64,000 nucleotides of DNA from Mycobacterium gordonae (GTDB taxonomy: Bacteria > Actinomycetota > Actinomycetes > Mycobacteriales > Mycobacteriaceae): positions 5,054,739 through 5,118,738 of the forward strand of contig NZ_CP070973.1 in assembly GCF_017086405.1 (NCBI RefSeq). The letters run 5' to 3'. A model generated the notes under the pieces. That model ran no database searches and was not told the DNA's origin. It saw only the letters and a list, made by a program, of their open reading frames with translations. The position numbers and the translations under genes are program-made. Position 1 is the first letter of the stretch. Every line of letters begins with the position of its first letter. Shown here one piece after another: positions 51,058 through 59,192 of the stretch.

Positions 51058-52304
51058 TCGACGGTGTAGCACGTGCTGTCGTCCGCGGAGTGCGGGCCGC
51101 CCATCGCCGCCAGGTCTGGCTGTCGGTGGCCGGCCTGGTGCTGACGCTGGTCGTCGCCACCACGTATCTGCTGCTCGGCGCGCTGCGGGTGGCGCCGTTC
51201 GCGTCGACGTACATAGTCACCGTGCAGTTGCCGGAATCCGGCGGGCTGCTGCCCAATCAGGACGTCGCACTGCGCGGCGTACGGATCGGCCGCGTGGATT
51301 CGCTGCAGATCACCGACCGCGGCGTCAACGCCATCGCCAGCATCACCTCGCAGGTGCGGATCCCGGCGAACGCCGCGGTGCACGTGTCGGCACTGTCGCC
51401 CGCCGGCGAGCAGTACATCAACTTCGAGGCCGAATCTGACGCCGGCCCGTACCTGCACGACGGCAGCGTGATCGGGCTTGATCGCACCAGCGTCCCGGTC
51501 AGCCTGGCGCAACTGCTCGGCGACGCCGACGGCCTACTGGCACAGGTCGATCCCCACAAGCTCGAGCTGATCAAGAAGGAGCTCAGCCTCAGCAAGGAAG
51601 GTCCCGGCAAGCTGGCTGCCATCGTCGACGGTGGCACCATGTTGCTGTCGACGCTGGATTCGGTGCTGCCCGAGACGACCAGCATCCTGCGGACCAGCCG
51701 GGTGGTGCTGTCCCTGGCGGCTGACAAGAATGCGGGACTGGCCGCCACCACCGTGGACCTGAACCGGACCCTGGCCGGCGTCGCCAGAATGCAGGGCGGC
51801 TATCGGCGTCTGACCGAGCAGACGCCCCAGGCGCTCAACGCGATCGACAACCTGTTCGCGGACAACTCCGAGACCATGGTGGCGCTCCTGGGCAGTCTGG
51901 CCACCGCCTCGCAACTGCTCTATCTGCGCGTGCCGGCGCTCAACGCGCTCTTCCCTGACTACCGCGGATCGGCGATCGATGCGGTGGCCAGCACCTTCCA
52001 CGACCACGGCGTGTGGGCGACGGCCGAGCTCTACCCCCGCTACGCGTGCGACTACGGCACGCCGTCGCATCCGCCCTCGGCCGCCGATTATTACGAACCA
52101 TTCATGTACACCTACTGCCGCGACGACGACCCGGGAGTCGGGATCCGGGGCGCCAAGAACGCGCCGCGGCCGGGCGGCGACGACACCGCGGGCCCGCCAC
52201 CGGGAGCGGACCTGGGACGCAGAACCGATCCGACCCCGCGGGGCCGCTTCACGATTCCCACCCCCTACGGGGGCCCGCCGTTGCCGATCGAACCGCCACA
52301 CTGA
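51054..52304 (+). CDS. mceF: Mce-family protein F
   Basis: A 416-residue protein from GTG 51054. A membrane helix (WLSVAGLVLTLVVATTYLLLGAL), an MCE domain (TVQLPESGGLLPNQDVALRGVRIGRVDSLQI) and a helical region with FADNSETMVALLGSLATASQLLYLRVPALNALFPDY follow. The C-terminus is Pro-rich (GPPPGADLGRRTDPTPRGR). It is the last of the six MCE proteins. Confidence 0.95.
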   Translation: MIDGVARAVVRGVRAAHRRQVWLSVAGLVLTLVVATTYLLLGALRVAPFASTYIVTVQLPESGGLLPNQDVALRGVRIGRVDSLQITDRGVNAIASITSQVRIPANAAVHVSALSPAGEQYINFEAESDAGPYLHDGSVIGLDRTSVPVSLAQLLGDADGLLAQVDPHKLELIKKELSLSKEGPGKLAAIVDGGTMLLSTLDSVLPETTSILRTSRVVLSLAADKNAGLAATTVDLNRTLAGVARMQGGYRRLTEQTPQALNAIDNLFADNSETMVALLGSLATASQLLYLRVPALNALFPDYRGSAIDAVASTFHDHGVWATAELYPRYACDYGTPSHPPSAADYYEPFMYTYCRDDDPGVGIRGAKNAPRPGGDDTAGPPPGADLGRRTDPTPRGRFTIPTPYGGPPLPIEPPH

Positions 52305-52323
52305 GCCCATCCAGCACGAGGAG

Positions 52324-53007
52324 ATGACAGTGACCGCCACCACTGAGAACGAGGTCGACGCCGAGGACCTCGAGGTCGCCGAAGAAGTCGACGCCGACGA
52401 CGACACCGGCGCGGCCACGGACAAAGACGACGCCGAAGACGACGCCGCCGAAGTCAACGCCGCAGAAGACGACGGCGACGAGGGGCCGCTGCTGCGCCGC
52501 AAGGAGAAGACCAAGCGGTTCAACCGGCCCTGGCGTCACTACCTGCGCCGCAGCATCCTCCCACTGTTATTGGCTGCTTCCCTTGGGGTTTCGGGCTATC
52601 TCGGCTGGCTGCAGTGGCAGGCGCACCAGCTGAAGGTGGCCGGCCAGGAAGCCCAACAGGCGGCGATCAAGTATGCGGGGGTGCTGACGAGCATCGACTC
52701 GAACAACGTCGACGAGAACTTCCGCCAGGTGCTCGACGGCGCCACCGGCGAGTTCAAGGACATGTACACCCAGTCCAGTGTTCAACTGCGGCAACTGCTC
52801 ATCGACAACAAGGCCACCGCCCACGGCGTGGTGGTGGACTCGGCGATCGCCTCGGAAACCGCGAACAAGGTTGTGGTGCTGGTGTTCATCGACCAGACCG
52901 TCGCCAATATGGCCGTGCCCGATCCGCGCATCGATCGCAGCAGGATCAAGATGACCATGGAGAAAGTCGACGGCCGCTGGCGAGCCAGCAAAGTCCAGCT
53001 GCTGTAA
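52324..53007 (+). CDS. Mce-associated membrane protein
   Basis: A 227-residue protein from ATG 52324 with GAGGA before it. The first ~65 residues are strongly acidic and repetitive (EVDADDDTGAATDKDDAEDDAAE). A basic patch, one membrane helix (SILPLLLAASLGVSGYLGWL) and an outer domain of the Mas/VirB8-like fold (ESFRQVL-like NVDENFRQVLDGATGEFKDMYTQSS) follow. Mce-associated proteins stabilise the importer. It follows mceF by 19 bases. Confidence 0.9.
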   Translation: MTVTATTENEVDAEDLEVAEEVDADDDTGAATDKDDAEDDAAEVNAAEDDGDEGPLLRRKEKTKRFNRPWRHYLRRSILPLLLAASLGVSGYLGWLQWQAHQLKVAGQEAQQAAIKYAGVLTSIDSNNVDENFRQVLDGATGEFKDMYTQSSVQLRQLLIDNKATAHGVVVDSAIASETANKVVVLVFIDQTVANMAVPDPRIDRSRIKMTMEKVDGRWRASKVQLL

Positions 53008-53024
53008 CCGATTCGGAGTCAACG

Positions 53025-53792
53025 ATGATCGGAAGAATCCTCTCGGCGTCACTACTGACCGCCGCGACAACCATTTTGGGCGCGACGACCGCGCACGCGT
53101 CCGCTGAGTCGTTCTGCGGCGAGCTGGGCGGCGGCTGGGACGGTCAGTACTGCCACGCGGTGGTGACCTCGGAACGCAACGCCGTGCGCGACATCAAGGT
53201 TGCCGTGCCCGTCGACCTGGTGGACAACCCCACCACGGGTCCGGTGATCCGGGATTACCTACGGACCCTGGTCGGCAACTGGCGGAATGCCAACGCCCAC
53301 ATGGTCGCGGACAGTTACGGCGAGGAGAACTACCAGGTCTTCCAGCACGGCAACCTGCTCAGCGCCGTCTTCCACGAGGACTACCACGCCGACGGCCCGC
53401 GGCCGAACAACGCCTACCGCACCTTTACCTTCGACATGGCGGGCGGCCGACGCGTGCAACTGGCGGATCTGACCAACGGCAATCCGCTGAGCGCGCTACC
53501 GCCGCTGGCGCAGCCCTACATCGAGACCGCGCTGAATCAGGCTGCGCCACCACATGACCCGGGAACGTATCCGTTCCTCGCCGACCGCTGGACCCCGGAC
53601 AAGGTCTACTCCGGCGCCTACCGGGCGTGGGCGCTCACCCCGGACGAGCTCGTCCTCTACATGCCCGACTATCCGGTAGCGCACGACGAACCGATTGACT
53701 TCTCTCCCGGCGCGCAGCAGTGGTACATGGACGGGGGCGCCGTGGAGGCACACGTCCCGCTGTCCGCGCTGGGTTCGGTGCTGCGGGTGTAG
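53025..53792 (+). CDS. Secreted protein with RsiV/DUF3298 domain, MPT64-like
   Basis: A 255-residue protein from ATG 53025. The signal peptide is MIGRILSASLLTAATTILGA with probable cleavage after AHA. The mature part has an N-terminal Cys pair (FCGELGG...YCHAV) and then the DUF3298/RsiV layout (HADGPRPNNAYRTFTFDMAGGRRVQLADLT, later LTPDELVLYMPDYPVAHDEPIDF). This is also the architecture of M. tuberculosis antigen MPT64. It follows the Mce-associated gene by 17 bases, so it is probably the last mce operon gene. Function is unknown. Confidence 0.85.
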   Translation: MIGRILSASLLTAATTILGATTAHASAESFCGELGGGWDGQYCHAVVTSERNAVRDIKVAVPVDLVDNPTTGPVIRDYLRTLVGNWRNANAHMVADSYGEENYQVFQHGNLLSAVFHEDYHADGPRPNNAYRTFTFDMAGGRRVQLADLTNGNPLSALPPLAQPYIETALNQAAPPHDPGTYPFLADRWTPDKVYSGAYRAWALTPDELVLYMPDYPVAHDEPIDFSPGAQQWYMDGGAVEAHVPLSALGSVLRV

Positions 53793-53795
53793 ATT

Positions 53796-53880
53796 CCGCT
53801 GCGCCCGGCTCCGCCGCGCTAGCGATCGGCGGAGCCGATGCGGCGACCCGCTGCGCCCGGCTCCGCCGCGCTAGCGATCG
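53796..53880. repeat. 33-base direct repeat, two copies, between convergent genes
   Basis: A GC-rich 33-base unit beginning CCGCTGCGCCCGGCTCCGCC and ending GCTAGCGATCG occurs at 53796-53828 and 53848-53880. The second copy overlaps the end of ldtB by ten bases. CTAG supplies a stop codon on both strands. I recall similar GCGCCCGGCTnCGCCGCGCT units at gene ends elsewhere in mycobacterial genomes. Confidence 0.8.
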
Positions 53881-55079
53881 CCTTGGTTGGCGTTGCCCGC
53901 GCGCCACACATCCCAGGGGATGTTCCAGTCGCCCAAACCGTCGGTCCCGGGCAGGATGCTGCCGACCGTGTTGACGATCTCGATGACGTCTCCCCGCTTG
54001 CTGTGGTCGTAGAACCACACGGCGTTGCTTGGGCTCACATTCAAACAGCCATGGCTGGTGTTCGAATGTCCTTGTGCGCCCACCGACCACGGCGCGGAGT
54101 GCACGAAGATCCCGCTGTAGGAAATTTGGGTGGCGTAATCCACATCGGTGCGATACCCGTTGGGCGAGTTGACCGGTACGCCGTAGGTCGAAGAGTCCAT
54201 GATGATGTGCTTGAACCGCGCCCCGACGATGTACACACCGTTGTTCGTCGGGGTGCTGTCCTTGCCCATCGAGGTCGGCATGGTCTTGACCACTTCGCCG
54301 TTGATCCGAACGGTGATGATCTTGGTGTTGTCGTCGACGCTGGCGATCATCTCGTCACCGATGGTGAAGTGCATCTTGACGTTGTCCTCGCCGAACATCC
54401 CCTCCCCCAGGTCGACGCCGTAGGTGTTGACCGCTACGTCGACGTTGGTACCGGGCTTCCAGTAATGCTCGGGGCGCCAACGCACTTCGCGTCGATTGAG
54501 CCAGTAGAACGCACCTTCGACCGGCGGGTTGGCAGTGATCTTGATGGCCTTCTCGGCCGCGGCGCGGTCGGCGATGTTCTCGTCGAAGCGGATCGCGACC
54601 GGTTGCCCGACGCCCACCACCTCACCGTCGCTCGGTACCACGTAGGGCATGGTCAGGTGCGCGGGCGAACTCGTCTGGAATGCCATCTGGCGAGTCACCG
54701 CACCACCGAGGCCGGTCGCCTTGGCGTTCAGCGTGTAGCGCCGGTTGTAGCCGAGCTGCTCGGTGGTCTGCCAGTGCAGGCCGTCGGGGCTCAGTTGCCC
54801 GGCAATCGCGCGCCCGTTGTCGTTGACCAGGGCGACCGATGCCAGCACGCCGTCGGCGACGCTGACCGTCACCGGCGCGTCCACGGTGACCCCGACCGCC
54901 CCGTCGGTCACCGAGGAGGTGAGCTTGGGCACCAGCAGGTCAGCGAAAGGTGTGCCCTTGTTTTCGATGACTTTGGCGGCGACCGGAGCACTGGGTCCAC
55001 TGCTGCAGGCAACACCGAACACAGCAACTAAGACCATGGCGGCAGCCAGCCACGATCGACGTCTGCGCAAAGGTGTCAT
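53871..55079 (-). CDS. ldtB: L,D-transpeptidase LdtB (LdtMt2-like)
   Basis: A 402-residue protein from the ATG giving MTPLRRRRSWL. The lipoprotein signal is VLVAVFGVAC with the lipid cysteine near residue 25. Two Ig-like domains (Big_5 type, GVTVDAPVTVSVADGVLASVALV and MPYVVPSDGEVVGVGQPVAIRF) precede the YkuD catalytic domain with HSAPWSVGAQGHSNTSHGCLNVSP, where SHGC holds the nucleophilic cysteine. It corresponds to Rv2518c. It makes 3-3 cross-links in peptidoglycan and tolerates most beta-lactams except carbapenems. Confidence 0.96.
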   Translation of the reverse strand: MTPLRRRRSWLAAAMVLVAVFGVACSSGPSAPVAAKVIENKGTPFADLLVPKLTSSVTDGAVGVTVDAPVTVSVADGVLASVALVNDNGRAIAGQLSPDGLHWQTTEQLGYNRRYTLNAKATGLGGAVTRQMAFQTSSPAHLTMPYVVPSDGEVVGVGQPVAIRFDENIADRAAAEKAIKITANPPVEGAFYWLNRREVRWRPEHYWKPGTNVDVAVNTYGVDLGEGMFGEDNVKMHFTIGDEMIASVDDNTKIITVRINGEVVKTMPTSMGKDSTPTNNGVYIVGARFKHIIMDSSTYGVPVNSPNGYRTDVDYATQISYSGIFVHSAPWSVGAQGHSNTSHGCLNVSPSNAVWFYDHSKRGDVIEIVNTVGSILPGTDGLGDWNIPWDVWRAGNANQGDR

Positions 55080-55288
55080 CAAGTGACCTTCCACATTCTG
55101 TTCGCAATTTACGGTCACCGCTGACCCTGGATTGTTTCCAGTATTGTAGTGCCTCGCCGGCACTCGCCGTGGAGATGCGGACGGATTCGTGCCCGGCGGT
55201 TCTGTCGGCTAACCACAGCCCCCACCCGGGGATTTCACTCAGGGGCGCGATGCCTGTTATTGTCGAGAGCCGGTCTCAAGCCGAGCAC

Positions 55289-55364
<76 letters not shown>

Positions 55365-55365
55365 C

Positions 55366-56751
55366 ATGCCAACGTCTCGATACCCTTCCGAGCACGAGCG
55401 ACCGCACGACGCGTCGAGCGAAACCGCCGACCTCGAGGCTGCGTTCCAACGGGCACTGCATTCCGGCGACCTCGAGCAGGCGGCCCCGGCGGCATTCGCC
55501 CTGGCGCGGCAGCGAGCCACCGAAGGTGATGCCGACGGTGCGCTCGCGGCATATCAATGGGCCATCGACTCCGAACACCCGCATTGGGCATCAGCAGCCG
55601 CTTTCGCGCTCGGGTTCCTGTTGACCGGGCAAGGCGACACGCAAGGTGCGACTGCGGCCTACCAGCAGGCAATTGACTCCGGTCACCCCGAGCATGCCCC
55701 GATGGCCGCACTGAATCTGGGAAATCTGCGAGCCGAACACGGCGACGCCGACGGAGCGGAAGCGGCCTACCGCGTGGCGATCGAATCCGAGCATGAACAG
55801 TCGATCCTGATCGCGCTGCTTCAACTGGGTGGGTTGCGGGCGGGTCGCGGCAATGCCGCGGGGGCCGAGGTGGCCTACCGGATCGCGGTCGCGTCCGGCA
55901 AGCCAGCGGTGATTCCCACTGCCGCGATCAACCTGGCGCTGACCAGAGAAGCCCTCGGCGATGCCGAGGGAGCCGTGGAGGCTTATCAGATCGTCATCGC
56001 CACTGATCACCCGGAACTATCGCCCATCGCGGAATTCAATTTGGCCACTCTGCTGGAAAAGCAGGGTGATCTGGCCGGCGCGGCAACCGCCTGTCAGGCC
56101 ACCATCGATTCCGGTGATCCTGAGCTGGTGGCCAAGGCCCTGGTCAATCTCGGGCAACTGCGGGAAAGATCCGGCGATTTCGAACAAGCCAGTGCGTCGT
56201 ATCGGTCCGCGATCGACACCGAGGATGCCGAGGCGGCACCCAAGGCGGCGATCAACATGGCGAAGCTGCACGAGAAGGACGGCGACTTCGCCGACGCCAC
56301 CGCCCTCTATCAGTCGGTGATCGACTCCGGGCATCCCGACCATGCGCCGGCAGCGGCGAACGCGCTCGGCATGCTGCGGGCCGGCCTGGGCGACCTCGAA
56401 GGCGCCACGGCCGCTTACCAATTCGCACTCGAGTCGGGCCACCCCGAGCATGCGCCTGGAGCAGCACTCCGATTCGGGATCCTGTGGGCGGGACAAGGCG
56501 ACGCAGACCGCGCGGCCGCTGCGTTCCAGCAGGCGGCCGACTCCGGAAACGCCGAGTCGGCCCCCGCCGCGGCATTCGGACTGGGCACTCTGTGGGCCGA
56601 GCACGGTGACACCCAAGCCGCCCAAGCGGCCTTCCGCCGCGCCATCGAGTCCGGCCATCCGGTTTGGGCCCCGAAGGCACTCGAGCGCTCCCAGAGCACT
56701 TCGCCGCCCTCAGAGCGTCGGCGGATCTTCCGGTCGCGCCGAGGACGTTGA
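55366..56751 (+). CDS. TPR/Sel1-like repeat protein made of 36-residue units
   Basis: A 461-residue protein that is almost entirely ~11 units of exactly 36 residues on the pattern GDxxGAxAAYQxAIDSGHPE, then xAPxAAxNLGxLRAEx. This fits helix-pair (TPR-like) repeats that would form a continuous solenoid. No signal peptide or membrane segment is seen. The ATG lies one base after the tRNA-Lys CCA end, so the message must come from tRNA read-through or processing unless translation starts further in. It overlaps the convergent MpaB-like gene by 42 bases. A protein-binding scaffold is likely; the partner is unknown. Confidence 0.85.
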   Translation: MPTSRYPSEHERPHDASSETADLEAAFQRALHSGDLEQAAPAAFALARQRATEGDADGALAAYQWAIDSEHPHWASAAAFALGFLLTGQGDTQGATAAYQQAIDSGHPEHAPMAALNLGNLRAEHGDADGAEAAYRVAIESEHEQSILIALLQLGGLRAGRGNAAGAEVAYRIAVASGKPAVIPTAAINLALTREALGDAEGAVEAYQIVIATDHPELSPIAEFNLATLLEKQGDLAGAATACQATIDSGDPELVAKALVNLGQLRERSGDFEQASASYRSAIDTEDAEAAPKAAINMAKLHEKDGDFADATALYQSVIDSGHPDHAPAAANALGMLRAGLGDLEGATAAYQFALESGHPEHAPGAALRFGILWAGQGDADRAAAAFQQAADSGNAESAPAAAFGLGTLWAEHGDTQAAQAAFRRAIESGHPVWAPKALERSQSTSPPSERRRIFRSRRGR

Positions 56752-57630
56752 CCCACCTGTCGCTGTCACGTCACCACCCGGCGTCATGACCCAGCGGATG
56801 CCGCCGACCAGCACACGCCCGGCCATCCGTGTCACCGTCTCCTCCAGCAGCGGCACGTACGGCAGCAGCAGGGGCAGTCGCGCCCACGCCGGCAGCATCG
56901 CCACCGCGGTAGCCGACAGCACGCCGTAAGCAGGCCTGGCCGGCAGGGGCAAAGGCGGGGTCAGCAGCAGGAACCGGGCGGCCTCGCGGGCGGCCGGTGT
57001 GCCGCGCAACTCGGGCCGGAAGTCGTCGATCCGGTCACGCAGTTCCTGCTCGGTCTGCGGCGGTTCGGGCACCCCGAGCGCCCTGGCCACGACGGCCATG
57101 TCGGCGACGTAGCCGTCCCGGCCGGCCTGGTCGAGCGGGGCCGCGCCGTAGAGCTGATGGGCGAGCAGGAAGCTGTCCACCTCGGCGATGTGAACCCACT
57201 CCAGCAGGTGCGGGTCGGACGCGTCGTATGGCCGCCCGTCCGTTGCGACACCGTTTACGTACCGGTGAATGCGACGGACGTGGTCGACCGCGGCTTGGGC
57301 ATCGGCAGCGCAACCGAACGTCGTGGTAGCCAGGAAGGTGCTGGTGCGTTGTAGCCGCCCCCAGGGATCGCCTCGGTAGTCCGAGTGTTCGGCGACGCCG
57401 GCCATGGCCAGCGGATGCAAGGACTGCAACAGCAGGGCGCGCAATCCGCCGACGAACATCGACGCGTCCGCGTTCACCCGCCGGATGGGACGATCCGGCG
57501 CGAACCACCGGTCTCCCGGGGTGCGGTGGATGCGCTCCCGGTTGGCCGGCCCCTCCGGGCCGGCCACCAAGGCGAAGATTCGGCTCCCCAGGTCGCGCCG
57601 CACCGCGCTGACCGTCGACGAAATGGTCAT
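56710..57630 (-). CDS. Oxygenase MpaB-like protein (DUF2236)
   Basis: A 306-residue protein from the ATG giving MTISSTVSAVRRDLG. DUF2236 landmarks are MFVGGLRALLLQSLHPLAMAGVAEHSDYRGDPWGRLQRTSTFLATTTFG, DPHLLEWVHIAEVDSFLLAHQLYG and RDGYVADMAVVARALGVP. The conserved His, Arg and Asp residues suggest haem-dependent oxygenase chemistry as in MpaB or latex-clearing proteins. It overlaps the TetR gene by 4 bases and is co-transcribed with it, divergently from the MAA cluster. Confidence 0.88.
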   Translation of the reverse strand: MTISSTVSAVRRDLGSRIFALVAGPEGPANRERIHRTPGDRWFAPDRPIRRVNADASMFVGGLRALLLQSLHPLAMAGVAEHSDYRGDPWGRLQRTSTFLATTTFGCAADAQAAVDHVRRIHRYVNGVATDGRPYDASDPHLLEWVHIAEVDSFLLAHQLYGAAPLDQAGRDGYVADMAVVARALGVPEPPQTEQELRDRIDDFRPELRGTPAAREAARFLLLTPPLPLPARPAYGVLSATAVAMLPAWARLPLLLPYVPLLEETVTRMAGRVLVGGIRWVMTPGGDVTATGGSTSSARPEDPPTL

Positions 57631-58232
57631 GTGTCCACGGTACGAGTCGGGATATGCGTCGAGTCGGCGCTTCGCAGGACCATGTCGACGGCGGCTTCGA
57701 TGACGTCGTCGTCCGGGAGAGTGCCGTACATCAGTGACGGGCATGCCACGACACCGGTCAGCATGGAGACGGCCGCGTCCAGCGCCGCGCCGGAGAACAC
57801 CTCGCCCAGCATCGCGTACATCTGATGCTGGCCGTCACTGTTGACCCTGTTCCGCAGTTGTCGGATCTGTGCCTCCGACGCCCACTGCGCCATGCTGGCC
57901 AGCACGCGGTCGAGCCGCAGTTCGACGATCCCGGACCGGAAGACCTTGAGTTCCTCGATCAAATCCGCGCGCAGCTCGCCGGTGGGTGTGTGGTGCGGCA
58001 TGTCCCCGAGCGATTCGATCGCCAAGGCGATGAGGTCGACGCGCGCCGGCCAGTGCGTATACACCGTGGTTTTGGAGTAACCGGCCATATCGGCGACCCG
58101 GGCGTGCGTAATCGCTTCTGTCCCTTCGCCATTGAGGATCTTGAGGGCGGCGCGGGCGACGTCGGCACGCGTCCGTGCGACCCGTGCGTCCTCGCCGCCG
58201 TCGGACGGCCTGTTAGCCGGTACTGCCGTCAT
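57627..58232 (-). CDS. TetR-family regulator divergent from the MAA cluster
   Basis: A 201-residue protein from MTAVPANRPSDGGEDARVART. The helix-turn-helix is AITHARVADMAGYSKTTVYTHWPARVDLIALAIE. Longer in-frame starts run into the operator region and are rejected. It overlaps the MpaB-like gene, and its divergent neighbour is the HAD-like gene 254 bases away. Repeated CCAnTAnTGG sites in that gap are its probable operators, so it likely regulates both itself and the MAA genes. Confidence 0.88.
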   Translation of the reverse strand: MTAVPANRPSDGGEDARVARTRADVARAALKILNGEGTEAITHARVADMAGYSKTTVYTHWPARVDLIALAIESLGDMPHHTPTGELRADLIEELKVFRSGIVELRLDRVLASMAQWASEAQIRQLRNRVNSDGQHQMYAMLGEVFSGAALDAAVSMLTGVVACPSLMYGTLPDDDVIEAAVDMVLRSADSTHIPTRTVDT

Positions 58233-58371
58233 GTCTGCCGCGCCTCTGTTTTCGCAACGGTCCCTTCTTCGTGGTCTCCGCCCACTGGCTCGTTCGGGCC
58301 AGAAGTTTACTGAACATCGGGCCGGCCCCGGGTAATGCAACAGCGAGTCCGCGCAAGTTCCAAGGCGGCCA

Positions 58372-58442
58372 GACCAGTATTGGACTGTATATCCACTATA
58401 AACGCATCTAACCATTACTGTACGTTTAGACCAGTAGTGGAC
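58372..58442. promoter_or_regulatory. Repeated operator-like sites for the TetR regulator
   Basis: CCAGTATTGG (58374-58383) and CCAGTAGTGG (58431-58440), each within GACCAGTA-N-TGGAC, share the palindromic frame CCAnTAnTGG. A weaker copy, CCATTACTGT, lies at 58412-58421. A TAAACG...CGTTTA inverted repeat is interleaved. The sites lie 45-115 bases before the HAD-like ATG and are well placed to repress the MAA operon promoter. Confidence 0.6.
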
Positions 58443-58485
58443 GGGGGAACCATCTAGGCAATGCCCACTCGATCAAAGGAAACTC

Positions 58486-59160
58486 ATGTCAGCTGTCCTC
58501 TTCGGATCCATCAGTGTTCTGGCCGACACCTCGGAGCTCCAGCGCCGAGCCTTCAACGAAGCATTCGCCGACTGCGGGCTGGACTGGGAGTGGTCGCAAG
58601 ACGGCTACATCGCGATGCTGGGTTCCAACGGCGGTGCCCGAAGAATCGAGGACTACGCACAGTCCCGCGGGCAGAACGTCGATGCAGCAGCCGTGCACAA
58701 GGTGAAATCCGAGATCTTCCAGCGTCTGCTCGCGGACTCGGCGGTGACGCCACGCGCAGGAGTCACCGCCACGATCGCCGAAGCCAAGAAGAATCACCAC
58801 AAGGTCGGCTTCGTCACCACCACTTCGCCGGCCAACATCGACGCATTGCTGTCGGCGCTCACGCCGGAGATCAGCGCCGAGACCTTCGATCTCATCGTCG
58901 ATCACGAGTCCGTGTCGGAGGCCAAGCCCAGTGCGGCGGTGTACGAGTTCGCCCTGAAGGAACTCGGTGAGCGGCCGGACAGCGTGGTGGCGATCGAGGA
59001 CAACGTCGGCGGTGTAGCGGCAGCGGTGCAAGCGGGCATCCCGTGCATCGCGTTCCCCAACGAAAACACCAGCAGGGCGGGCGAAGCGGAGTTCACGGCC
59101 GCGATCCAGATCGTCGAATCATTGGATCCTGAAACGGTTCTCGGCCTCGCCACGTCCTGA
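58486..59160 (+). CDS. HAD-superfamily protein with degenerate catalytic motif, first gene of the MAA cluster
   Basis: A 224-residue CbbY/PGMB-like HAD protein. The cap (AFNEAFADCGLDWEWS), motif II threonine/serine (VGFVTTTSPAN), motif III lysine (SEAKPSAAVYEFAL) and motif IV acidic pair (VVAIEDNVGG) are all present. Motif I, normally DxDG(T/V), reads F6-G-S-I-S-V-L: the nucleophile Asp is Gly7 and the acid/base Asp is Ile9. It therefore should not act as a normal phosphatase or mutase. AAGGA lies before the ATG. It is 32 bases upstream of mysA, so it belongs to the operon. A regulatory or carrier role is possible. Confidence 0.85.
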   Translation: MSAVLFGSISVLADTSELQRRAFNEAFADCGLDWEWSQDGYIAMLGSNGGARRIEDYAQSRGQNVDAAAVHKVKSEIFQRLLADSAVTPRAGVTATIAEAKKNHHKVGFVTTTSPANIDALLSALTPEISAETFDLIVDHESVSEAKPSAAVYEFALKELGERPDSVVAIEDNVGGVAAAVQAGIPCIAFPNENTSRAGEAEFTAAIQIVESLDPETVLGLATS

Positions 59161-59192
59161 CCACCTCCCCACCTCGCCCCAGGAGTGACACC

